A stretch of 64,000 bases of DNA from Halomonas alimentaria (GCF_009902005.1 NZ_WUTT01000001.1:100762-164761); one strand, 5' to 3'; numbered from the stretch's first letter, positions 26,170-37,084 are shown. Made by a program: numbers and translations. Notes: generated from the sequence alone by a model not told the origin.

Positions 26170-26916
26170 ATGACCCTGATCGAGGCGCTGGCCCTGCTGC
26201 TGATCGGCACCCTGGCCGGCTTCATCAATGTGCTCTCCGCTGGCGGCTCCATGCTCACCCTGCCGCTGCTGATGTTCCTGGGCCTGCCACCCCAGGAGGC
26301 CAACGGCACCAACCGCGTCTCCATCGCGCTGCAGAGCGTCTCGGCGGTCTACAACTTCTTCCGTGCCGGGGCGCGCCATGTGGGCCTCTCGCTACGCCTC
26401 TCGGTGCCGGCAGTGGTTGGCTCGCTGGTCGGGGCCTGGCTGGCCCTGCGCACCGGCGATGCCCTGTTCGAGGCGATCCTGATCGTGGTGATGGCGGGGT
26501 CGGCACTGCTCATGCTGCTGCCCCAGCCGCGCCTGGACACCCGTCCGCTGACGCCCGAGCGGCTGACTCCGGCGATCTACCTGGCGATGTTCGGCATCGG
26601 GCTCTACGGCGGCTTTATCCAGGTGGGGGTGGGCATCCTGTTCATCGTGGTGCTCTACCGGATGCTCAAGATCGACCTGGCCCAGGTGAATGTCTTCAAG
26701 GTGCTGATCGTGCTGGTCTATACCCTGCCGGCGCTGGTGCTCTTTCTGGTCAATGACCAGGTGCGTTGGGGTTACGGCCTGCTGTTGGCGGCGGGAAGCA
26801 TGACCGGGGCCTGGCTGGCGGTGAAGGTCAACGTCAGTCCCCGCGGGGCCTTCGTGGTCAAGTGGCTCACCGTGGCGGTGATCGTGGCGATCATTCTGCG
26901 CTTGCTGATCGGGTAG
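26170..26916 (+). CDS. TauE/SafE (TSUP) family membrane exporter
   Basis: A 248-residue membrane protein with about eight hydrophobic segments and the two TSUP signature regions: GFINVLSAGGSMLTLPLLMF near the N-terminus (about residue 18) and GLYGGFIQVGVGILFIVVL in the second half (about 148). Members export sulfite, sulfonates or organosulfur anions; the substrate here is not known. AAAGGA precedes the ATG. Confidence 0.9.
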   Translation: MTLIEALALLLIGTLAGFINVLSAGGSMLTLPLLMFLGLPPQEANGTNRVSIALQSVSAVYNFFRAGARHVGLSLRLSVPAVVGSLVGAWLALRTGDALFEAILIVVMAGSALLMLLPQPRLDTRPLTPERLTPAIYLAMFGIGLYGGFIQVGVGILFIVVLYRMLKIDLAQVNVFKVLIVLVYTLPALVLFLVNDQVRWGYGLLLAAGSMTGAWLAVKVNVSPRGAFVVKWLTVAVIVAIILRLLIG

Positions 26917-26985
26917 GGCATGGCGTGCCGTCAGCTGCTAAATTAACCTTTGCAACACCCCGAATCCGCAAGGAGATAGAGCCCC

Positions 26986-27117
26986 ATGAAACGATCACTG
27001 TTGATGCTGATGGCGGCGCTGTTCGCCGTGTCGCTGCTCTCCGGCTGCAATACCATTCGCGGTGCCGGCCAGGATATCGAACGGGGCGGCGAGGCGATCC
27101 AGGACGCCAGCGACTGA
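26986..27117 (+). CDS. Entericidin A/B family small lipoprotein
   Basis: A 43-residue protein: signal peptide with lipobox LLSGC (Cys21), then NTIRGAGQDIERGGEAIQ, the entericidin pattern. These small outer-membrane lipoproteins form an antidote/toxin-like pair in enterics; in most other bacteria a single copy of unknown role occurs. AAGGAGA lies 8 nt upstream. It is followed by a good terminator. Confidence 0.88.
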   Translation: MKRSLLMLMAALFAVSLLSGCNTIRGAGQDIERGGEAIQDASD

Positions 27118-27142
27118 TTCCCACCCCCCCAGGGGGACGTAC

Positions 27143-27173
27143 CGCCGGAGCGTTTGTCGCTTCGGCGTTTTTT
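27143..27173 (+). terminator. Intrinsic terminator after entericidin gene
   Basis: Stem CGCCGGAGCG/CGCTTCGGCG (one G-T pair), 5-nt loop, followed by six T. A textbook rho-independent terminator. Confidence 0.88.
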
Positions 27174-27224
27174 ATCGCTTCTGAGGTAGAAACCCAGGAT
27201 AGAAACCCAGGCAAGGAACCCCAG

Positions 27225-27545
27225 ATGTTCATGACGAGACTTTCGGCGCTTGCAATCGGCCTGCTGCTGGCCGGCTGCAGCGGCATGAATGCGGCACCGA
27301 GCCCTGATCCCGCCCCGCAGCCGCCCCGGGTGGAGGCCAGCGGCGAATGTGGCGCCGAGCGCGTCCAGGATCGTGTCGGCCGCGCCTACAGCGAGGCGCT
27401 CGGCGAGGCGATCCGCGACGAGAGCGGGGCGGCCGCCATGCGGGTGATTCGCCCCGGCGAGGCGGTGACCCTCGACCATCGGCCCGATCGCCTCAACGTC
27501 CACCTCGACGAGACGGACACCATCGCCTCCCTGGACTGTGGCTAG
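27225..27545 (+). CDS. I78-family peptidase inhibitor-like lipoprotein
   Basis: A 106-residue protein with a lipobox LLLAGCSG (Cys18), a Pro-rich linker and a domain from CGAERVQDRVGR to TDTIASLDCG. It fits the I78 (Elastase inhibitor-like) family, whose C-terminal RLNVHLDETDTI..CG is diagnostic. Members inhibit serine proteases by a reactive loop. The stop codon TAG lies in the 6-bp target site of the IS481-type insertion that follows. AAGGAA precedes the ATG. Confidence 0.8.
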   Translation: MFMTRLSALAIGLLLAGCSGMNAAPSPDPAPQPPRVEASGECGAERVQDRVGRAYSEALGEAIRDESGAAAMRVIRPGEAVTLDHRPDRLNVHLDETDTIASLDCG

Positions 27546-27546
27546 T
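27541..27546. repeat. Target-site duplication GCTAGT, left copy
   Basis: GCTAGT, identical to 28576-28581, matches NCTAGN, the known IS481 target. It contains the stop codon of the I78-type gene. Confidence 0.9.
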
Positions 27547-28575
27547 TGTGATCTCTCGGTAGGTTGTTCATCCGGAGCCTACCCGGAAGACTGGAGATGC
27601 GAACCAACCAACCGCTCCAGGAGGCCCGGATGAACACCCATAAGAATGCCCGTCTCACTCCCCATGGTCGAGCCCTGCTGGCTGCTCGCGTGATCCATGA
27701 AGGGCTGCGACCCAGAGAGGTCGCGCAAGCCCAAGGCGTCAGTGTGAGAACGGTCTACAAGTGGGTGCGCCGTTTCCGCGAGGAAGGTCACGCGGGTCTC
27801 CAGGACCGCACATCACGCCCTGCCCGAAGCCCCTTCGCGACAGACGCGGCGACCGTGGAGCAGATCATCGAGCGTCGTCAGCAACGCCAGACCTATCGCC
27901 AGATTGCCCAGGCACTGGGGATCGGCGAGAGCACGGTGGCGCGCATTCTCAAGCGCAAGGGGCTGAACCGGTTGGCCGCCCTGTCCCCGCCCAGGCCTGA
28001 CAACCGCTATGAACACGACGCCCCCGGGGATCTCCTGCATCTGGATATCAAGAAGCTGGGACGCTTCGAGCGACCAGGGCATCGCGTGACCGGCGATCGC
28101 CAGCAGAACACGCCTGGCGCAGGGTGGGAGTACGTTCATGTTGCCATCGATGACCACACGCGAGTGGCCTTCAGCAGCGTTCACCCGGACGAGACGAGCT
28201 GGAGCGCTTGCTTAGCCCTGCTGCAGGCCATGCGCTACTACACCGGCCTGGGAATCTGCTTCACCCGGGTGCTCACCGACAACGGCGCCTGCTACCGGTC
28301 ACGGCGCTTCCAGCGCCTGTGCCGGCGGCTGAGGCTAAAGCATCGCCGAACCAAGCCGTACAGCCCCCGTACCAATGGCAAGGCCGAGCGGTTCATCCAG
28401 ACGGCACTCCGTGAGTGGGCCTACGCTCGGTCATACGCCAGTTCGGAGGAGCGCGGCAGGCACCTGCCTGCCTGGCTCCATCAGTACAACTGGCATCGGC
28501 CGCATGCCAGTCTGGATTACCACCCTCCGGTTAGCCGGCTGGGCCTTTCCGTGAACAACCTGGTGGGTTTACACA
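27547..28575 (+). mobile_element. IS481-family insertion sequence, apparently intact
   Basis: A 1029-bp element with imperfect terminal inverted repeats: TGTG at both tips, and inner AGGTTGTTCA at 27561 and its complement at the right end (28551-28560). It is bounded by a 6-bp direct repeat GCTAGT. One transposase gene fills it; its last codons and stop extend into the right target duplication. Direct repeats and an undamaged frame suggest a recent insertion. Confidence 0.9.
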
Positions 28576-28580
28576 GCTAG
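27630..28580 (+). CDS. IS481-family transposase
   Basis: A 316-residue DDE transposase. N-terminal helix-turn-helix (REVAQAQGVSVRTVYKWVRRFREEG, residues 30-55) and a second HTH-like part (YRQIAQALGIGESTVARILKRKG) precede the rve core. The acidic triad is in LLHLDIKKLG (Asp), VLTDNGACYRS (Asp) and TNGKAERFIQTAL (Glu). It ends with NWHRPHASLDYHPP, typical for IS481. The stop codon TAG (28578-28580) is made by the target sequence, not by the element. AGGAGG lies upstream of the ATG. Confidence 0.93.
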   Translation: MNTHKNARLTPHGRALLAARVIHEGLRPREVAQAQGVSVRTVYKWVRRFREEGHAGLQDRTSRPARSPFATDAATVEQIIERRQQRQTYRQIAQALGIGESTVARILKRKGLNRLAALSPPRPDNRYEHDAPGDLLHLDIKKLGRFERPGHRVTGDRQQNTPGAGWEYVHVAIDDHTRVAFSSVHPDETSWSACLALLQAMRYYTGLGICFTRVLTDNGACYRSRRFQRLCRRLRLKHRRTKPYSPRTNGKAERFIQTALREWAYARSYASSEERGRHLPAWLHQYNWHRPHASLDYHPPVSRLGLSVNNLVGLHS

Positions 28581-28581
28581 T
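28576..28581. repeat. Target-site duplication GCTAGT, right copy
   Basis: It repeats 27541-27546. Its palindromic CTAG gives TAG stops to the transposase on the + strand and to the thioesterase gene on the - strand. Confidence 0.9.
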
Positions 28582-29092
28582 CGCTCCCTTCCCTGGCGCC
28601 GTGCTCGTCCTGGGTGCGGCGCTCCTCCTCTTCGGCCTGCTTGCGCAGTTTCTTGCGCAGGGCGGCCTTCTCGAAGCGCAGCTTCTGCAGTTTCGTCTCC
28701 AGCCTGAGCGGAGGCACGGGGGCCGGTTTGCCGTCGGAGTCCACCGCCACCATGGTCAGGTAACAGCTGTTGGTGTGACGGATCAGCTTGTTCTGGATGT
28801 CCTCGGCCACCACCTTGACGCCGATCTCCATGGAGGAGCGGCCGACGTGGTTGACGCAGGCCAGGAAGGTGACCAGCTCGCCCACGTGGATTGGCTGCTT
28901 GAACAGCACCTGGTCCACCGAGAGGGTGACCACGTAGTGGCCGGCGTAGCGGCTGGCGCAGGCGTAGGCCACCTCGTCTAACTTCTTGAGGATGGCCCCG
29001 CCATGCACCTTGCCGCTGAAGTTGGCCATGTCGGGGGTCATCAGCACGGTCATCGAGAGTTCATGCTGGCCGGGCAGGGGTTGGGTGTCCAT
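28577..29092 (-). CDS. Acyl-CoA thioesterase (hotdog fold)
   Basis: A 171-residue single-hotdog thioesterase of the YciA/ACOT type, hydrolysing acyl-CoA to free acid and CoA. The motif ANFSGKVHGGAILKKLDEVAY (about residue 24) contains the conserved Asn, Gly-rich turn and Asp. SMEIGVKVVAED is the second strand region. A charged, helical tail (residues 130-171) with many Lys, Glu and Arg extends beyond the fold. Start 29092 has GGAG upstream. Its stop is in the right target duplication of the IS element. Confidence 0.9.
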   Translation of the reverse strand: MDTQPLPGQHELSMTVLMTPDMANFSGKVHGGAILKKLDEVAYACASRYAGHYVVTLSVDQVLFKQPIHVGELVTFLACVNHVGRSSMEIGVKVVAEDIQNKLIRHTNSCYLTMVAVDSDGKPAPVPPLRLETKLQKLRFEKAALRKKLRKQAEEEERRTQDEHGAREGSD

Positions 29093-29123
29093 GGGAGTCT
29101 CCTTTTGTGTTATCCACAGCATA

Positions 29124-29154
29124 ACGCCTTGCCCCCGGCCTGGGGACAAGGCGT
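29124..29154 (-). terminator. Hairpin terminator after atoE
   Basis: Stem ACGCCTTG/CAAGGCGT extended by CCCC/GGGG with a bulge. It lies 29 nt past the leftward atoE stop and just upstream of the thioesterase gene. Confidence 0.55.
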
Positions 29155-29182
29155 CAGCGTGTCGAGCGGTTGATGCCTTGCT

Positions 29183-30493
29183 TCAGAACCAGGTCAGCCC
29201 GATGGAGATCAGTACCCCGGTGATGACCAGCTGAATCAGGCAGAAGCCCATGATGTCCTTGGCCTTGAGGCCGGCGATACCCAGCACCGGCAGCGCCCAG
29301 AAGGGCTGCAGCAGGTTGGTCCAGGCATCACCCCAGGCCACGGCCATGGCCACCCGCGGGATCTCCACCCCCAGGGCCTCGGCGGCGGGCAGCATTACCG
29401 GCGCCTGCACCGCCCACTGGCCGCCCCCGGAGGGCACGAAGAGGTTGACGATGCCGGCGCTGATGAAGGTCCAGAAGGGGAGGGTGGTCTCGGTGGCGAA
29501 GGAGACCAGCCCCTCGGAGAGGGTCGCCGCCAGGCCGGACTGCACCATGATCGCCATGATCCCGGCGTAGAAGGGGAACTGGATGACGATGCCGGCGCCG
29601 CCCTTGATCGCCTCCTGCAGGCTGGTCAGCAGGCTGCGCGGGGTGCGATGCAGCACGATGGCCAGGAACAGGAACAGGAAGTTGACGATGTTGAGGTTGA
29701 GGCCTCCGCCGCGCAGGAAGAAGTGGTCGATCAGATAGATCAGGCCGGGGATACCCACCAGCCAGGCCAGCACCACGCTGTTCTCCATGCGTTCGGCGGG
29801 GCGGGTGATGCGTACGCGCTCCTCCTCGTCCTCACCCAGCAGCTTGGGATCGATGAAGACGCTCTCGTTCTCGTCGGGGAGCATCATGCGGTTGACCAGC
29901 GGTACGGCGATGAACAGCATCACCACGATGGCCAGGTTGAAGAAGGCGAAGACGGTGGAGCCGGTGCCGATCACGCCGATCTGGTCGACACTGAAGTGGC
30001 CCTCGGTGGCGATGGTCAGCGGTACCGAACCGGCCAGGCCGCCGTGCCACACCACGAAGCCGGAGTAGGCGCTGGCCACCAGCAGGCGGTAGTCGACGCG
30101 CACCAGGCGAGCCAGCTCCTTGGCGAACAGCGCACCCACCACCAGGCCGAAGCCCCAGTTGATCCAGCTGGCCGCTAGCGACACATAGGTGACCAGCAGG
30201 ATGGCGCCGCCGGGCCCCTTGGCCAGGGCGGCCAGGCGCTGCAGCAGCTTCTTCACAGGAGGGGAGCTGGCCAGCATGAAGCCGGTGACCAGCACCAGCA
30301 GCATCTGCATCGAGAAGGTCAGCAGGTTCCAGAAGCCGTCGCCCCACATGCGCATCACCGCCAGCGGCGTCTGGCGCTCCACGGCGATGGCTGCCACCGC
30401 GGCGATGATGGTCAGCAGCAGCACGAAGATATAGGGGTCGGGCAGATAGCGTTCGACCAGCTTTACCGCCGGTCTCGAGAGGGCCTTGAGCAT
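29183..30493 (-). CDS. atoE: Short-chain fatty acid transporter (AtoE family)
   Basis: A 436-residue membrane protein with about eleven hydrophobic segments, in the AtoE/TIGR00366 family that takes up acetoacetate, butyrate and similar short-chain acids. Typical features: N-terminal RPAVKLVERYLPDPYIFVLLLT, SLAASWINWGFGLVVG and VPSGGGQWAVQAPVMLPAAE near the C-terminus. The adjacent thioesterase and the PHB gene elsewhere in the window fit a role in C4 acid metabolism, but this is inference. Confidence 0.9.
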   Translation of the reverse strand: MLKALSRPAVKLVERYLPDPYIFVLLLTIIAAVAAIAVERQTPLAVMRMWGDGFWNLLTFSMQMLLVLVTGFMLASSPPVKKLLQRLAALAKGPGGAILLVTYVSLAASWINWGFGLVVGALFAKELARLVRVDYRLLVASAYSGFVVWHGGLAGSVPLTIATEGHFSVDQIGVIGTGSTVFAFFNLAIVVMLFIAVPLVNRMMLPDENESVFIDPKLLGEDEEERVRITRPAERMENSVVLAWLVGIPGLIYLIDHFFLRGGGLNLNIVNFLFLFLAIVLHRTPRSLLTSLQEAIKGGAGIVIQFPFYAGIMAIMVQSGLAATLSEGLVSFATETTLPFWTFISAGIVNLFVPSGGGQWAVQAPVMLPAAEALGVEIPRVAMAVAWGDAWTNLLQPFWALPVLGIAGLKAKDIMGFCLIQLVITGVLISIGLTWF

Positions 30494-30563
30494 GGCGTTC
30501 CCTACTGTTGTGAGTGTTCTTGGTGGTCCAGCACAGAAAGTAGCGCAGCGTCAGTATCTTGCG

Positions 30564-31934
30564 TTATTTCGCTGCCAACGGTCCAGGCCTGTCACGCCAG
30601 TCGCTGCGGCGCCGCTGGCGGTAGTAGGCGATCAGCGTCGCCGAGCGCACCAGGGTAAACAGCGTGAAGGCCAGCCACAGGCCGTGGTTGGTCAGTGCCT
30701 CCGGCAGCAGCGCCTGGGTCAGCCACCAGGCGGGCAGGTAGACGGCGAGCCCGGCGAAGATGCTGTTGCGCATCTCGCGGATTGCCGTGGCGCCGATGAA
30801 GACGCCGTCCAGCAGGTAGCTCCACACCGCGATCAGCGGCATGGCGACCATCCACGGCAGGTAGCTGGCGGCGGTTTCCTGCACCTCCGGCAGGCCGGTA
30901 AGCAGGGCGATCAGCGCCTCGCCGCCCAGGGCGAAGGCCAGCGAGGCGAGGCCGGCTGTGGCCAGCGAGAACCAGGCCGCGCCGCGCACCGCCTGGGCAA
31001 ACTCCTTCCAGCGCCTGGCCCCCACCGAACGCCCGGTAAGGGCCTCGGCGGCATGGGCGAAGCCGTCCAGGGCGTAGCTGGTGAGCATGATGAACTGCAG
31101 CAGCACGGCGTTGGCGGCGAGCACGGTGTCGCCCTGGGCCGCGCCCCGGGAAGTGAAGAAGGCCATGGCAAACAGCAGCCCCAGGGTACGCACGAAGAGG
31201 TTGGCGTTGACCGAGAAAAGCTCGCCGTAGGCGGCAAGCGCCAGCAGCCGGCTACGCAGGAAGCGTCCCGAGAGCCACCTGAGTTGGCGCGAGACCAGCC
31301 ACAGGCCGAAGGCGAGTGCGGTGTAGTCGGCGATCACCGTGGCCCAGGCCACGCCGTCGCTGGTCATGCCCAGGCCCACCACGAACACCAGGTCGAGCAC
31401 GATATTAACGCCGTTGGTCAGCACCAGGATCGCCAGGGTCACCCGCGAGTTCTGCTGGCCCAGGAACCAGCCGAGGATGGCGTAGTTGGCGAGCACCGCC
31501 GGCGCCGAGAGGATGCGGATCTCGGCATACTCGGCGGCCAACGCCGTGGCTACCTCGCTGCCGTCGAGCAGCCACAGCCCCAACGCGATCAGCGGTCGGG
31601 AGAGCAGGATCAAGGCCGCGCCGATGCCCGCCGCCAGCAGCAGCGACTGGCCCAGCAGGTTGCGCACGTCGCTGTCGTTCTCGCGGCCCACCGCCTGGGA
31701 GGTGAGGCCGGTGGTGCCCATGCGCAGGAAGCCGAAGCCCCAGTAGAGGAAGCTGAACAGGGTGGCACCCAGGGTCACCGCGGCCAGGTAGCGGGAGTCC
31801 GGCAGGTGGCCGACAACGGCGGTATCCACCAGCCCGAGCAGCGGCACGGTGATATTGGAGAGGATGATCGGCCAGGCCAGCGTCAGGATGCGCCGGTGTG
31901 CGGACGCGGGGGACGAAGAATCCAAGCGGCTCAC
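30564..31934 (-). CDS. MATE family efflux transporter (DinF-like)
   Basis: A 456-residue membrane protein with twelve hydrophobic segments, two MatE domains. Visible: ILTLAWPIILSNITVPLLGLVDTAVVGHL at the N-terminus and, in the second half, ALDGFAHAAEALTGRSVGARRW, both typical of the DinF branch. It exports drugs or cationic compounds by Na+ or H+ antiport. The start is taken as GTG at 31934 (VSRLDSS), with GGGAG upstream. The only in-frame ATG, at 31985, would add an Arg/Cys-rich, non-family leader. Confidence 0.9.
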   Translation of the reverse strand: MSRLDSSSPASAHRRILTLAWPIILSNITVPLLGLVDTAVVGHLPDSRYLAAVTLGATLFSFLYWGFGFLRMGTTGLTSQAVGRENDSDVRNLLGQSLLLAAGIGAALILLSRPLIALGLWLLDGSEVATALAAEYAEIRILSAPAVLANYAILGWFLGQQNSRVTLAILVLTNGVNIVLDLVFVVGLGMTSDGVAWATVIADYTALAFGLWLVSRQLRWLSGRFLRSRLLALAAYGELFSVNANLFVRTLGLLFAMAFFTSRGAAQGDTVLAANAVLLQFIMLTSYALDGFAHAAEALTGRSVGARRWKEFAQAVRGAAWFSLATAGLASLAFALGGEALIALLTGLPEVQETAASYLPWMVAMPLIAVWSYLLDGVFIGATAIREMRNSIFAGLAVYLPAWWLTQALLPEALTNHGLWLAFTLFTLVRSATLIAYYRQRRRSDWRDRPGPLAAK

Positions 31935-31989
31935 GATGGGCTCCCGAGGGTTGCGAGCCGCGCAGCATGGCCGGCGGCGGGGCATAACG

Positions 31990-32019
31990 CAACCGCCCCG
32001 CGCTGGGGCGGGGCGGTTG
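31990..32019 (-). terminator. GC-rich hairpin after the outer-membrane protein gene
   Basis: An 11-bp stem CAACCGCCCCG/CGGGGCGGTTG with an 8-nt loop, 23 nt past the stop of the leftward gene at 32043. No long T-run. Confidence 0.5.
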
Positions 32020-32042
32020 TGGCAGGCAGGGTCGGTTTCCGC

Positions 32043-32660
32043 TTAGAAGCGGTAGCCGATGCTCGCGGAGATCAGGTCGATCTCGAAGTCCTCGCCGCTG
32101 TCGCTGATATCGTAGCGTTCGAACTCGGCACGCATCAGGATGCGCTCGACCTCATACTCGGCGCCGATACCGTAAAACGGGTCGGTACCGTCTTCGCCAT
32201 AACTGCCGGTAGTGCGCTGCGCACCATTGAAGTAGTTGTCAGTAAAGTCTGCATCCCAGGCAATCATGCCGAGTTTGCCGTAGACGCTGAATCCACTCTG
32301 AATGGGCAGCTTGCCTACCAGGGCAAACCCGAAGCCATCTACGCTTAGCTCAGCATTACCAGGCTCACCGCGATAGCGGTAGCTAGCTTCTGCATCACCC
32401 AAGTCGAGATAGCTGGCTTCGATAGCAAAATTGGGATTGAACTGGTAGCCGACGAACAGCTTGTAGCCAGTGTCGCTATCGTCTACGTCAACGTTGCTGA
32501 CAGCAGAGCCAGCATAATCTGCAAGGTTTGCTTGGTGCTCGATATATCCCAGGCCCGCCCCCACATAGGGCCCCTCATTGGGGTTGTACTGATAGCTCTG
32601 GGCGAAGGCGGGGCTGGCGACGAGGGTGGCCAGGGCGGCGGTGGCGATCAGACGTTTCAT
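32043..32660 (-). CDS. Outer-membrane beta-barrel protein (OmpA-barrel/porin-like)
   Basis: A 205-residue protein with a signal peptide (MKRLIATAALATLVASPAFA, cut before QSYQ) and alternating beta-strand pattern. It begins GPYVGAGLGYIEHQ, has GYKLFVGYQFNPNFAIEASYLDLG, and ends with ISASIGYRF, where a C-terminal Phe is the usual outer-membrane sorting signal. It fits the eight-stranded OmpA/OmpW-like barrels; function unknown. Start at 32660 is chosen for GGAG spacing; ATGs at 32663 and 32672 also exist. The middle of the gene is visibly poorer in GC than its neighbours. Confidence 0.82.
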   Translation of the reverse strand: MKRLIATAALATLVASPAFAQSYQYNPNEGPYVGAGLGYIEHQANLADYAGSAVSNVDVDDSDTGYKLFVGYQFNPNFAIEASYLDLGDAEASYRYRGEPGNAELSVDGFGFALVGKLPIQSGFSVYGKLGMIAWDADFTDNYFNGAQRTTGSYGEDGTDPFYGIGAEYEVERILMRAEFERYDISDSGEDFEIDLISASIGYRF

Positions 32661-32866
32661 CATGCGCTCCATTGCATGGTGGTGGTGCAGGCAACGCCTG
32701 CAAGTTGGGCAAGCGGCGAAAGCCGTCTACCCTGATGTAAGATCCTGTGAAAGGATGTAACCTCGGGCATTCTAGAAGCTAACAATGGTTAGTGCCATAC
32801 CCGATTGATCGGTTGGCTGGTACTGGCAGGACGACAACGGCAGCAGAGACTGCAGGGAGCAGGGGA

Positions 32867-33190
32867 ATGAAAGCGATGGGCAAGCGGACCTTGATTTTCT
32901 TCGCGCTGGCGCTGGTGACGCTGCTGGGCACCACCCCGGCGGTGGCCCAGGAGCAGCGTGCGGAGGCCCAGCCGAGTGGCGGGGCGATGATCGCCGACGC
33001 GGTGATCGCGCGGCCGCTGCTGGCGGCGGCCACCGTGGGTGGCACGGCGGTGTTCCTGGTCACGCTGCCCTTCACCGCCCTGGGTGGCGGCGTGGATACC
33101 GCCGCCGAGACGCTGATCAAGACCCCGGCCGAGGCGGCCTTCCGCCGCTGCCTGGGCTGCACGGTAAGCAGGCGCGCCGACGAGCTCTAA
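32867..33190 (+). CDS. Conserved small membrane or periplasmic protein, function unknown
   Basis: A 107-residue protein with a signal peptide (to about AVAQE, residue 29) and one further hydrophobic segment (ARPLLAAATVGGTAVFLVTLPF). It ends AFRRCLGCTVSRRADEL. I recall similar small proteins in Pseudomonas and relatives, sometimes loosely labelled as multidrug transporter, but no function is shown here. The Cys-x2-Cys near the end is conserved in that group as I remember it. GGGGA precedes the ATG. Confidence 0.75.
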   Translation: MKAMGKRTLIFFALALVTLLGTTPAVAQEQRAEAQPSGGAMIADAVIARPLLAAATVGGTAVFLVTLPFTALGGGVDTAAETLIKTPAEAAFRRCLGCTVSRRADEL

Positions 33191-33239
33191 GCCGCCAGGC
33201 TCAAGGTGTTGTCACCGTCGCAGCGATATATAGAAGCGC

Positions 33240-33269
33240 CGACGCCCCGCTCTCAGGAGCGGGGCGTCG
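33240..33269. terminator. Bidirectional terminator
   Basis: A 13-bp stem (arm CGACGCCCCGCTC) with a TCAG loop between the rightward small-protein gene and leftward ferredoxin gene. Confidence 0.75.
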
Positions 33270-33304
33270 TTGTATCGGTGATCGTGTGTCTGCGCGGGAG
33301 ACCG

Positions 33305-33562
<258 letters not shown>

Positions 33563-33622
33563 TCACGGAAGTCGCTGGCCGCGGTCGTCGGGATCAGCTC
33601 GGTGCAATCCCGAGCCTTGTAG

Positions 33623-36015
<2,393 letters not shown>

Positions 36016-36098
36016 GCCGGATTCCTCGTTGTGCTGTTGGTGTCTACGAGTTCGTTATTGATCGTGGATCATAGCACCCGGCCAGCGGCGGCGTCATG

Positions 36099-36121
36099 CG
36101 GCCGCCCGGGTTGGGCGGCCG
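36099..36121 (-). terminator. Hairpin after the Tim44-like gene
   Basis: A 9-bp stem CGGCCGCCC/GGGCGGCCG, within a wider CACCCGGCC...GGCCGGGTG pair (36076-36125) that reaches the stop codon of the leftward gene at 36126. Confidence 0.55.
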
Positions 36122-36125
36122 GGTG

Positions 36126-36968
36126 TCAGCCGTTCTGTTCGATGCCCTGCACGTACCAGGGGGCGCCATCGCGCAGCTCGCGCATCAGGTGCCAGGTCTC
36201 GTTGAACTCGCTGTGCTCACCGTTCTCGTCGAGGATGCCGTGGAAGATCACCGTGGCCTCGGCCTGCTGCCCCACCTCCTGGACCATCCCCAGCTCGGCG
36301 AACAGGCGCACCACCTCGGTGCGGTTGTTGGCCGGCTGGCGGGCGCGCTCCTCGCGCAGCAGATTGTAGAGCTCCGGAGTGACGTACTCCTGAATGCCGG
36401 CGAAGTCGTTGTTGTCCCAGGCGCGCTGCAGGGTCATGAAGTGCTCCTTGGCACCGCCCAGGAAGCGCTCGCGGTCGAACCACTCAGGCTCACCGGCGAA
36501 GGCGCGGCCGAGCGGGGCGCCGCTGGCCTGGAAGGGCTGGGCGGTGGCGCCGCCGCGGGTTTCCTCGGCGCTCGGCGCGGGGCCACCCGCCACGGCCGGC
36601 CGCCGGCGTGCCAGCAGCCGGAAGAGCAGGAAGGCGATGCCGGCCACCACCAGGATATCCATCAGCCGCAGTTCATCGAAGGCGCCACCGAAGAACAGTG
36701 CGGCGAGCAACCCGCCGGCCAGCATCCCGCCCAGCATGCCGGGCATGCGCGATCCCGCGCGGCCCTGGGTGGCGCGGGTGCCGGTGGCCTGGTTCTGGGT
36801 CGCGGCCGGCTGCTGCTGCACGCTGCGCGACTGGGTGCCGAAGCTCTTGCCGCCGCCCAGGCGACGCGCCTCCGCGTCCTGCAGGGCCGGGCCCAGAGTG
36901 AATAAGCCTGCCACCAGCATGATCAGCAGGTGGCGGAAGAGCGAGGTATGAGCGAATCGTGTGGTCAT
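36126..36968 (-). CDS. Tim44-like domain membrane protein
   Basis: A 280-residue protein: N-terminal hydrophobic segment (about 12-30), a Gln/Arg-rich linker, one or two membrane segments (LGGMLAGGLLAALFFG and MDILVVAGIAFLLFRLLA, residues 78-117), then a C-terminal Tim44-like domain with FLGGAKEHFMTLQRAWDNNDFAGIQEYVTPELYN. This matches bacterial Tim44-domain proteins, whose role is unknown. Nothing in the neighbourhood defines its partner. It is monocistronic and leftward. Confidence 0.88.
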   Translation of the reverse strand: MTTRFAHTSLFRHLLIMLVAGLFTLGPALQDAEARRLGGGKSFGTQSRSVQQQPAATQNQATGTRATQGRAGSRMPGMLGGMLAGGLLAALFFGGAFDELRLMDILVVAGIAFLLFRLLARRRPAVAGGPAPSAEETRGGATAQPFQASGAPLGRAFAGEPEWFDRERFLGGAKEHFMTLQRAWDNNDFAGIQEYVTPELYNLLREERARQPANNRTEVVRLFAELGMVQEVGQQAEATVIFHGILDENGEHSEFNETWHLMRELRDGAPWYVQGIEQNG

Positions 36969-37054
36969 GGGGTGTCGTCTTCGGTCAGGGGGAGGAAGAG
37001 TCGAGTCAGGCCATTCTAGCGGCTATGCTGGTGGCCTCCACTAAAATCGACAGC

Positions 37055-37084
37055 GTAGTGCCGACAACAGTAGTGCCGACAACA
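37055..37084. repeat. Perfect 15-bp tandem duplication
   Basis: GTAGTGCCGACAACA occurs twice in a row, 17 nt before the start of the isochorismatase-fold gene, upstream of its SD. It may alter promoter or leader spacing. Confidence 0.85.

Noticed and set aside
25725..26324. Extra leftward gene upstream of the HIT gene
   Set aside because: The frame overlaps the HIT coding region in another frame and the divergent TauE/SafE gene; no family motif, low-complexity residues.
30486..32348. Long rightward open frame opposite the MATE gene (620 codons)
   Set aside because: Composition (Gly, Gln, His, Arg repeats) is that of an antisense shadow; the MATE protein on the other strand has clear membrane segments and family motifs.
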